From Streptomyces sp. P3 (lineage in GTDB: Bacteria; Actinomycetota; Actinomycetes; Streptomycetales; Streptomycetaceae): a DNA stretch of 64,000 nucleotides. The position numbers and the translations under genes are program-made. The stretch is from assembly GCA_016893485.2 (NCBI GenBank), contig JAFEKX020000001.1:992001-1056000 (forward strand), in the 5' to 3' direction. The notes below the pieces were generated by a model. The model searched no databases. It was not told the origin of the DNA and saw only the letters and a program-made list of their open reading frames with translations. Shown here piece by piece: positions 56,834 through 64,000 of the stretch; position 1 is the first letter of the stretch; every line of letters starts with the position of its first letter.

Positions 56834-58011
56834 CTCCTCCCCAGGTAGGCGCTCGCGCCCTCGCCCGCGAAGAGTTCGGCCAGCTCGTCGATGAACTCCC
56901 CTGCGGCCACAGCGCGTTCGCGGCGCAGGACGGTCAACGTGCCGGCCAGGGCATCGATGTCGGCGTAGGCGCCCTGGAGGTGGCGGGCGCCGCTCTCCGC
57001 GAAGGCCGTGCGCGCGTGCAGCAGTCGGACGTTGTCGAAGATCAGGCAGTCGCCGGGCACCAGCCGGAATTCCAGCTGGAGTTCGGGGCGCAGGGTGATC
57101 TCGGCGAAGGCACGGTAGGCCCGGTAGAAGGCCTCCAGTTCGGCGGCGGGCAGCAACAGGGTGCCGATGGAACGGTTGTTGAAGCGCACCTCGCGGATCC
57201 GGCCGCGTCCGTCGACGTCGATCAGCGGCCGGTCGGCGGCCAGCGCGGTCTGCGCGTCGCTGAAGCGGAAGGGGACGGGGGGTGCGGGTCAGTACGCCGA
57301 ACGCCTCCGGGTCCTCGGCACGCAGCAGTGCGGCGGCCTTGAACCCGTCGACCAGTCCGAGTCGCCGCCGATCGCCGCGTTGGAGAGGCAGTGCAGGAGT
57401 TGGAGGGTGGGTACCGGGTCGCGGTACGGGTTGTCGGTGTGCGGGGTGATCCGGGCGCCGGTGAAGGCGAGGTTGTTGGGGTCAGGTTCGACCCGTACGT
57501 CGAAGAGCCGCCCGTAGTTGGTCTCGCGGACGTAGCCGAAGGTCTCCGCCACCTCCAGGACCTGCCCCTCGCGGCACGGCACATCGCGCAGCACGGCGAA
57601 GCCGAGTCCGAGGACCGACTCCAGCATCCGCGCCTTGACCGCCGGGTCGCCCAGGTACTCCGCCCAACCGGCCTCGGGGAGACGGCCGTTCAGGTCGGCG
57701 GCGGACCACAGGGTCTTGCCGTTCTCGCCGCGCCGGTCCGCGGAGTCGTCACCGGTCTCGGGGCGGTGGGCGGTCAGCCAGCGCGCGGAGTACGCGGACC
57801 GGTGTCCGTCGGGCGCCCACTCGACCTCGACACCGTCGGCGGTCGGCCGTACGGCGTCGAGCGCGAGGTCGGTGGGCAGTTCGGTGATCTGGAACAGCTT
57901 CTGGCCGTTGCGCGGGTCGCGGCACCGGGGACAGGGGCAGTTGTCCCGCAGCCAGGTGAGCGGCAGGTCTTCTATGCGGACCTCGGTGCGAACTTCTACG
58001 GACGGTGACAT
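56830..58011 (-). CDS. tmpA: TmpA-like Fe(II)/2-oxoglutarate hydroxylase (gamma-butyrobetaine-hydroxylase type), frameshifted
   Basis: About 393 residues with shifts near 57345 and 57285. The N-terminal GBBH-like (DUF971) domain has LTWLRDNCPCPRCRDPRNGQK with zinc-binding cysteines and VEWAPDGHRSAYSARWL. The TauD/TfdA catalytic domain has ITPHTDNPYRDP (His-x-Asp), GDCLIFDNVRLLHARTAF (distal His) and a trailing Arg. In TmpA this fold hydroxylates 2-trimethylaminoethylphosphonate at C1, making the substrate for the HD oxygenase. Carnitine-pathway gamma-butyrobetaine hydroxylation is the alternative, but the coupled phnZ-like gene argues for phosphonate. AGGGAG precedes ATG 58011. Confidence 0.78.
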
Positions 58012-58029
58012 CGCCGCCACTCCCTCTCC

Positions 58030-58047
58030 AAGTTGTATAGCCAACTT
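58030..58047. promoter_or_regulatory. Candidate GntR operator upstream of tmpA
   Basis: AAGTTG-TATAGC-CAACTT has perfect 6-bp arms and a GT-TATA-AC core typical of HutC/UTRA-type GntR sites. It lies 19 bases upstream of the tmpA start codon, in an AT-rich island. Confidence 0.6.
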
Positions 58048-58131
58048 TACCGACGGAGGGAACGTCTCAGCGCCGGATGACCGGAAGATGACACTCCGGC
58101 GACCCGTTCGTGAACGAGGACGGCGGCTCTG

Positions 58132-58742
58132 TCAGTTCGGCAGGCGCATGCCCGCGACGAAGACGTCGACGAGGCGGAGCGCGTCGTAGCGGTCGTCGCC
58201 CTCCGCGCCGACACAGAGGTTGCCGACGCCGCGCATGATCTCGTAGGCCGACAGGTCGGACCGGACCTCACCGGCGGCGACCGCCGCCTCGAACAGCTCG
58301 GCGCAGACAGGCAGCAGGCGGTCCAGGAAGTAGCCGTGCAGGGCCTCGAAACCGGCCGTGTCGGACCTCAGCACGGCGGCGAGACCGTGCTTGGTCACCA
58401 GAAAGTCGACGAAGAGATTGATCCACTCACGCAGTGCGGTGTACGGCGTCATGCTGCTCGCCAGCAGTGCCGGACCGGCTTCGGCGCAGGCCTCGACCTG
58501 GTGCCGGTAGACGGCGATGACGAGGTCCGCGCGGGTCGGGAAGTGCCGGTAGATCGTGCCCAGTCCGACCCCGGCCTCGCGTGCGATGTCGCGCACCGGA
58601 GCGTCGACCCCGACGCGACGAAGACCTTGGCGGCGGCGTCGAGGAGGGTCTCCTTGTTGCGCCGGGCGTCGGCGCGCTTGGACTGGCCGTCCGCCGCCTT
58701 CGACGAGGTCGCAGGTCCCGCATCCGTCCCGTTCTCACTCAC
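58132..58742 (-). CDS. TetR-family regulator, one frameshift
   Basis: 203 residues after restoring one base near 58607. DNA-binding region: ADARRNKETLLDAAAKVFVASGVDAPVRDIAREAGVGLGTIYRHFPTRADLVIAVYRHQVEAC; the C-terminal domain has LREWINLFVDFLVTKHGLAAVL and YEIMRGVGNLCVGAEGDDRYDALRLVDVFVAGMR. GTG 58742 has GGAGGAG at 7 bases. Divergent from the LLM oxidoreductase across two CGGAAC-N3-GTTCCG boxes, which it probably binds. Confidence 0.88.
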
Positions 58743-58775
58743 CGCGCAACTCCTCCACCTCACGACTTGCCAAAC

Positions 58776-58814
58776 CGGAACAACGTTCCGTATCGTTTCC
58801 GGAACAAGGTTCCG
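58776..58814. promoter_or_regulatory. Two TetR boxes between tetR and LLM oxidoreductase
   Basis: CGGAAC-AAC-GTTCCG (58776-58790) and CGGAAC-AAG-GTTCCG (58800-58814) are two perfect 6-bp inverted repeats, 24 bases apart. Strong candidate operator pair for the divergent TetR gene. Confidence 0.8.
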
Positions 58815-58903
58815 CTTGCCCATGATGCCAGAGCGGAGGCCGGCCGGCCAAGCCACGCCTGCCCGGGCCCGCCGCCCCGCCTCGTCGAGGAACGGACGAC
58901 ACC

Positions 58904-59779
58904 ATGCCCGACACACCCCGCCCCAGCTTCGGAATCATGACCGCCCCCATGCAGGTCGGCTACGACGACCTCCTCCGCGTCTGGCGCGAGGCGGACACCG
59001 TCCCGGAGATCGAGCAAGCCTGGCTGTTCGATCACCTCATGCCGATCGGCGGCGACCCGGACGGACCCGCCTTCGAGGGCTGGACGCTGCTCTCGGCCCT
59101 CGCCGCGCAGACCAGGCGGCTGCGGCTCGGCGTGATGGTGACGAGCAACCGCTTCCGGCCGCCCGCCCTGCTGGCGAAGATCGCCACCACTGTCGACATC
59201 GTCTCCGGCGGGCGGCTCGACTTCGGCATCGGCGTCGGCTCGCGCCCGGACCATCCGCTGGCCAGGCGGGAGTACGCGGCGCACGGCCTCCCCTTCCACG
59301 ACTCCGCGCAAGCCGTCGCGAGCCTCGCCGAGGCCTGCACGCTGATCCGGCGGCTGTGGACGGAGGAGAAGCCGTTCGACTTCGAGGGCACCCACCACCA
59401 CCTGACCGGGGCGTTCGGCAACCCGAAACCCGTCCAGCGCCCCCACCCGCCCATCCTCATCGGCGGACGCTCGGCCGCGACACTCCGCGTGGTCGCCGAA
59501 CACGCCGACCTCTGGAACATCCCCGGCGGCGACATCACCGACGCCATCGCCCGCGGCGCGCTCCTGGACCGCTACTGCGCCGAGATCGGCCGCGACCCCG
59601 CCGCCATCACCCGCTCCATCCACCTCTCCGTCTCCTACGACCACCCCGGGGCGACCGGGGCCGCGATCCGCGAGGCGCTCGACGCGGGCTTCCAGCACAT
59701 CGTGCTCGGGCTCTCCGCGCCCTACCCCGCGGAGGTCGCGCACTGGGTCGCCGACGAGCTGATCCGCAAGGCGGGTTGA
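58904..59779 (+). CDS. LLM-class (F420-type) flavin-dependent oxidoreductase
   Basis: 291 residues, intact TIM-barrel luciferase-like protein: FGIMTAPMQVGYDDLLRVWREAD, AWLFDHLMPIGGDPDGPAFEGWTLLSALAAQTRRLRLGVMVTSNRFRPPALLAKIATTVDIVSGGRLDFGIGVGSRPDHP and HPPILIGGRSAATLRVVAEHADLWNI. The DH following the first strands is frequent in F420-dependent members. Acts in the cytoplasm on an unknown substrate. Probably repressed by the divergent TetR. Confidence 0.88.
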   Translation: MPDTPRPSFGIMTAPMQVGYDDLLRVWREADTVPEIEQAWLFDHLMPIGGDPDGPAFEGWTLLSALAAQTRRLRLGVMVTSNRFRPPALLAKIATTVDIVSGGRLDFGIGVGSRPDHPLARREYAAHGLPFHDSAQAVASLAEACTLIRRLWTEEKPFDFEGTHHHLTGAFGNPKPVQRPHPPILIGGRSAATLRVVAEHADLWNIPGGDITDAIARGALLDRYCAEIGRDPAAITRSIHLSVSYDHPGATGAAIREALDAGFQHIVLGLSAPYPAEVAHWVADELIRKAG

Positions 59780-59784
59780 GCGGG

Positions 59785-60179
59785 TCAGTCGTGCGGGAAC
59801 GAGTGGTGCTCGTGGGCGACCAGCCACCGGCCCCGTTCCTTGCGCAGGCCGAAGGTGAGCCGCAGCCGCAGGCTGGGGTGTTCGGCGAACTCCTCGGGGT
59901 GCCGCACCGGAGCAGGGCATGGGCGTAGGCCACGTCCGTGCCGGCCGTGATGTCGAGGGAGTCGATGTCGAAGCAGGCGCCCTGGGCCTGCCAGTCGAAG
60001 AACGGCGGCCAGGTGGCGCGGTAGGCGGCGAGGCCGTAGATGCCCGCGTGCGGGGGCGGGACGTCGTACATCACGAGGTCCTCGGCGTGGTCGGCCATGA
60101 CGCCCTCGAGGTCGCCGCGGTGCACGGCCTCGGCCCAACTGGTGATGAGGGTACGGATCTGTGTCGCGTCGTCGGACAT
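59785..60179 (-). CDS. SnoaL/DUF4440-like NTF2-fold protein, one frameshift
   Basis: 131 residues after restoring one base near 59905. IRTLITSWAEAVHRGDLEGVMADHAEDLVMYDVPPP, YRATWPPFFDWQAQGACFDIDSLDITAGTDVAYAHALLRCGTP and RLTFGLRKERGRWLVAHEHHSFPHD are typical of the Cif-like/SnoaL_3 group, which often have unknown ligands. AGGAG lies 7 bases before ATG 60179. Its stop is 5 bases from the convergent LLM gene. Confidence 0.8.
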
Positions 60180-60295
60180 GGCGTCGGCTCCTGTTCCTGT
60201 CCCCCACTCCATGGTCTCTCTCCTGACCCGCCTCCCCGATCTTCGGCACATCATCGCCCCGGCCGGGCAGCGGAGACGGATGGCACACTCTCCGT

Positions 60296-60972
60296 GTGCC
60301 GCTGACTTTCGACGATCTCCTCGCCCGTGCCACGGCGCTCACCGCCCCGGCCGACGCGCCGTCCTCGGGATCGCCGGCAGTCCCGGCGCGGGCAAGACGA
60401 CCCTCGCCGAGCATCTGGTGCGCGAGCTGAACGGCACCGGGGAACCGTGGGTCGTGCACGTCCCCATGGACGGCTTCCACCTCGCCGACGTCGAACTGGA
60501 CCGCCTCGGCTGCCGCGACCGCAAGGGCGCGCCCGACACCTTCGACGCGGCCGGTTACGCGGCACTGCTGCGACGGCTCCGCGAGGAGACCGACGACGTG
60601 GTGTACGCGCCGGGCTTCGAGCGGGTGCTGGAGCAGCCGATCGCGGGCGCGATCCCGGTGCTGCCCACGGCCCGGTTGGTGGTGACGGAGGGCAACTACC
60701 TTCTGCTGCACACCGGTTCATGGGCGCGGGTACGGCCGTGCCTGGACGAGGTGTGGTTCTGCGAGGTCGACGAGGGCGAGCGCGTCCGCCGACTCGTCGC
60801 CCGGCACGAGGAGTTCGGCAAGGACCACGACACGGCGGTGGCCTGGGTGGCGGGCACCGATCAGCGCAACGCCGACCTGGTGGCGACGACACGGGACCGG
60901 GCGGAGCTGGTCGTGCCGGTCGGTGCACTGCCCGCGCCGGAGTGGAACTCGGCGGCGCGGGCAGGCGGTTGA
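60296..60972 (+). CDS. Nucleoside/nucleotide kinase family protein (uridine kinase-like P-loop), one frameshift
   Basis: 225 residues after restoring one base near 60355. Walker A is GIAGSPGAGKTTLAEHLV (about residues 24-41); VPMDGFHLADVELDRLGCRDRKGAPDTFDAAGYAALLRRL and VYAPGFERVLEQPIAGAIPV match the uridine-kinase/PanK-like family; the lid is RVRRLVARHEEFGKD. Phosphorylates a nucleoside, pantothenate or sugar analogue; FrcK/fructose kinase annotations are also used for the family. GTG 60296 chosen from the frame arithmetic. Upstream region is shared with the divergent SnoaL-like gene. Confidence 0.85.
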
Positions 60973-60978
60973 GGGCCC

Positions 60979-62809
60979 TCAGGCGCGCAGGGTGAGCTCC
61001 GGCTCGGCGTCGGCGTCGCCCGCCGCGTCCCCGATCACCGCGGTGAACGCCTCGGTGCGCACGGTCAGGCCGTCCTCGCCCACCTCGAACGCGGGCGCGA
61101 AGGCGGCGTCGCCGGGTCCGTACCGCACGGCGAACACGTGCAGGTGCTCCGGGGCGCCCGGCGCCGGTTCGGCCTCCAGTGCCGAGGAGCTGACCAGGTG
61201 GCGCCAGCCCTCGTCGGGGTTGCCGTAACCGCGCGGGTCGGCGGCGAGGATGAACGCGGCCTGTTCCTGGGTGAGTTCGGAGCGGGCGTCGAAGTGCTCG
61301 GCGCCCTCGGCCGTCGGGTGGGTGAGGCGCAGGGTGCCCGCGGAGGTGACGTCTCCCTCCGCCGTCCTGCGCACCCGCTCGCCGTCGTCCGCCGCGTAGG
61401 GCAGTCCGGCCAGCAAGTACGGTGCCCCGTCGAGCCGTTCGACCGCCACGGTGGTCCAGAGCCGCGTGCCGTCGGTGACGTACAGGGACTGGATGTGCCG
61501 CAGGACGTGGTCGCGGCCGACGACCGGCTTGGTGACCAACTTGGCTGTCAGGCCGTCGACTTGAACGTCCCTGACCCGCACCTCACCCATCGGGCGGCAC
61601 AGCAGGAAGCCGTCGAGCACCGGGCCGAAGCCGTGCTGCCGGTTCACGGCGGCGGGCAGGTAGTACGTGCCGTCCGCCTCGACGACCGACGGGGTCATCT
61701 TGCTGTCGAAGGCCACCGACACGGTGCCGGCGCGGAGTTGATGGCGGGCCGCCCGGGTGGACGGTGTGCGGTGCCACTGTGTGCTGTCCTGGATCTGCCA
61801 GACCAGCATCCACGCGAAGTGGCCGTCCACTCCCCGTCCGGCTTGACCGCGTGCCGCCCCCAGCGGCTGTCGCCCCGGTAGCGGCCGATGTCCGAGCCGA
61901 TCCGGCTGCCGAAGTAGCGCAGGCCGAGGACCGATTCGAAGCCGGAGTGCTGCTCGCTGTAGCGCGGACCGCCGTTGTCGAAGCCGCCGTTGGTGAGGCG
62001 CGCGTCGATGTAGCGGGCCAGCGCCTCCCCGTCCTCGGCGAAGACGTCCTCTCCGCTCTCGATGTGGGCCTTGGCGAGGAACGACAGGGAGATCGGGCCG
62101 TAGTTGTTGTCGTAGGCGCCGCCGTGCTCGGGCGGGAGGAGGGCGCCGCGGTCGCTCACGCGGTGGGCGCGGATCTCGTCCGCGTACACACGGAGGGCAC
62201 GCGCGCGGACCGACTCCCCTTCCCCGGCGGGAGATGGCGGGCCAGCATCAGGCCGCCGACCACGCAGCCGATGGCCTGGTTTCCGGCCTCCTGCGGGTTG
62301 AAGAAGGTCGCCTCGGTCAGCCAGCGCCAGTAGCCGTGCGCCAACTCAACCAGGGCGGTGCGCTGTTCGTCGTCGACGAGGCCGTCCGTGGCGTCCAGGA
62401 TGTTGACGGCCTGGAGCAGTGCCCATGCCGTGCTCGGCCAGTCGCCGATGGGGTGGGCGATCGCCTCCAGGACGTAACGGGCGTACGGGAGACCGGAGTT
62501 GCGGACCTTCAGGTTCGGGTAGCCGGGGTTGTCCTCGGTGTAGACGCGCTCGCGGAGGTGGAAGGCGAGGCTGCGCCGTACCGCCTCCGGCAGTCGCGGG
62601 TCCTTGCCGCGCTGCCAGGCGAAGGCCAGCAGGGACGTCATGCCGAGCGAGGTGTCCCCGATGTCGTCCTGGCAGTCGGGGTGTTCGAGGTTGCCCTCGG
62701 GAGTGATGCGGCGGAGGGCCTGTTCGGCGACGTCGGCGAGGACCGCGTCGTAGGCCTCCGGAGTGTCGGGGAGGTGGTGCAGTGGGCCGCGCTGGTGGAG
62801 GAGGTGCAC
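60979..62809 (-). CDS. Uncharacterised (alpha/alpha)-toroid plus beta-sandwich protein, two frameshifts
   Basis: 610 residues after restoring bases near 62210 and 61830. The helical N-terminal half has NLEHPDCQDDIGDTSLGMTSLLAFAWQRGKD, NAGNQAIG-like QEAGNQAIGCVVGGLMLARHL and HGGAYDNNYGPISLSFLAKAHIESGED; the C-terminal half is beta-rich with VDGFLLCRPMGEVRVRDVQV and EHLHVFAVRYGPGD. This toroid-then-sandwich layout is seen in polysaccharide lyases and some glycoside hydrolases, but I do not recognise the family. No clear signal peptide. It is translated 7 bases after the end of a related gene upstream. Confidence 0.6.
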
Positions 62810-62816
62810 GGGTGGG

Positions 62817-64000
62817 TCAGCCCTTCATGCCTGAGGTGGCCATGGCGTGGGTCGTCGGGGTCGGGAGGCGGGTGCGGGGCGGCGGGTGCGCAGGGTGACG
62901 GTCAGGATCTGCGGGCCGTGTCCACCGAGGTAGACGCGGTTCCCGGCCGTCGCGTCGGTGCCGCCGACCACGCTGTGGTCCTGCCCCGGGTCGTACCGAA
63001 GGACGTCGCCCTGGTCGGGTCCCGCGAGTGGTTCGCCCGCCTCGACGGTGGCCTCGACGCGGATCTCGTCGTCACCGGCCCGGTAGGTCATCGGGGTGGT
63101 GGTCAGGCACCAGCGGGTGTGGCCGATCGGTGTTGCGCCGTCCACAACACCCCCTGGCCGGAAGGTGAGTTCGAGGGACCAGGGGACCTGTGGGCCGCTG
63201 ATGGCGATCCGCAGGTCGGCGCCGTCGTCCCGCAACTCGACGTCGACGCTGGTTGTTTGGGAGACCTCGTCCCGTGGGCGGTCCGCGAAGGACAGTGCGG
63301 CGGAGAAGCGGCCCTCGTCCTCAAGGCGGTAGGCGGCGTCGTGGCGTCGCAGGTCCGGTGGCAGGGGCTGGTAGTAGGCGGCCGACTGGGTCTCCGTGAG
63401 CCGGTACCGGTTGTCCGCGAGGCGTCGCGTGTCGGCGGCGCGGAACGGGCCCAGGTCGAAGAAACCCCGGGAGAGGCGGACCGCGTCGAGGACGGCGTCG
63501 CCCGCGAACAGGCGCAGGAAGGTGGGGTTGCAGGCCAACCCCGAGCGGATGCGCCGGTGTTCGGGCACGTCCGAGCCGCCGTAGAGGACGCTGTGCGCGG
63601 TCGCGGAGGCGTGCGAGGCGAGGCGTGCCGTCGTGAAGTACCGGTCGCGGGGCAGGAGTTCGGGCTCCGGCGTCGGCAGTTCGCGGCAGAGGTCGGGGGT
63701 GAGGAGGGTCTCGGCGAGGAGGTTCGCGTCGTCGATGCCGTCGGCCGCCGCGAGGTGTGCCGCCCGGCTGAGGTCGCCCCGGCCGGTGCGGATCGCGAGG
63801 AGCCGGTAGTGCGCCAGGTAGGGCGCCAGCGGGAACGGGTGCTTCTGGTCCTGGCGGCGCGAGTGGAGGGTCTCCACCGTGCCGTCCGGCCTGATGAGGT
63901 CCAGGGTCGCGGTGAGGTTGCGCTCGACGGCGTCCCGCAGGTCGGCGCGGCCGAGGACGTCGGCGAGCAGCAGCAGCGAGGGGTTGGACACGTGGGAGGC
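62817..64000 (-). CDS. Partial toroid/sandwich-type protein, cut by the window end
   Basis: The frame enters from beyond 64000 (residues ASHVSNPSLLLLADVLG precede any clear start), so the N-terminus is missing. Helical first part with LNRTATLDLIRPDG-like VERNLTATLDLIRPDGTVETLHSRRQDQKHPFPLAPYLAHYRLLAI; beta-rich second part with YYQPLPPDLRRHDAAYRLEDEGRFSAALSFADRP and TRWCLTTTPMTYRAG. It ends either at 62825 (PTPWPPQA) or, with one base restored, at 62817 (THAMATSGMKG). Architecture resembles the following gene; likely a carbohydrate-active pair. Family not recognised. Confidence 0.55.

Overview
The window is very GC-rich chromosomal DNA with strong third-position G/C bias, frequent GTG starts and GGAGG-type ribosome binding sites. 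Its gene families (SpoIIE-type phosphatases, DUF5997, proteasome beta subunit, EfeUOB, twin-arginine signals, LysR/TetR/HxlR/BlaI regulators) point to a Streptomyces or close relative. No rRNA, tRNA, CRISPR array, prophage or intact insertion sequence was seen. About 50 protein genes are supported. Roughly 30 of them are broken by single-base indels, mostly in short C or G runs. In nearly every case, adding or removing one base per break restores a full-length family-typical protein, so most breaks look like base-calling or assembly errors rather than pseudogenes. Coordinates for such genes span the whole reconstructed gene.

Layout. 1-10.1 kb: GAF-PP2C phosphatase; small conserved protein; divergent LysR / metallo-beta-lactamase-fold pair; Ser/Thr kinase; MMPL transporter followed by a histidine kinase and a NarL-type regulator behind an 18-bp palindrome. 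10.2-13.8 kb: two-gene cassette of a P-loop-like protein (Walker Lys replaced by Arg) translationally coupled to a membrane-anchored type I substrate-binding protein. 14-18.9 kb: small membrane peptide, SDR, divergent MFS exporter / MarR, cytochrome P450. 19-24.5 kb: two large multidomain SpoIIE phosphatases in tandem. 24.5-32.5 kb: FG-GAP protein, GH15 enzyme, soluble transhydrogenase, amino-acid permease with an unknown partner. 32.5-37.3 kb: metal block with a Ni/Co transporter, EfeB and a fused EfeU-EfeO protein behind an iron-box-like site. 37.3-42.8 kb: cell-envelope block with two PAP2 phosphatases, an orphan but catalytically complete proteasome beta subunit, a flippase-like protein and a GT39-like membrane glycosyltransferase. 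43.4-48.9 kb: secreted GH16 glucanase with a CBM, secreted alpha/beta hydrolase, molybdopterin oxidoreductase. 49-53 kb: HxlR and TetR regulators, each divergent from SnoaL/SDR-type genes across large operator palindromes. 53-56.3 kb: folD remnant, BlaI-family regulator, LysR-effector-domain protein and DUF5997, GntR/UTRA regulator. 56.3-58.0 kb: phosphonate-oxidation pair resembling TmpA/TmpB. 58.1-64 kb: TetR with two operator boxes divergent from an LLM oxidoreductase, NTF2-like protein, P-loop kinase, and two toroid-type carbohydrate-enzyme candidates, the last running off the window.

The genes do not form one large pathway. The connecting theme is small regulator-target modules in which a divergent regulator sits beside its target with a visible palindrome between them. 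The most notable link is a CTACA-N3/4-TGTAG element found upstream of the BlaI-family gene, upstream of the membrane glycosyltransferase, and in three copies before the PAP2 pair, which suggests a scattered envelope regulon. The most unusual items are that putative regulon, the orphan PrcB, the NTPase/binding-protein cassette, the TmpAB-like phosphonate module and the deletion scar at 38.9-39.3 kb.
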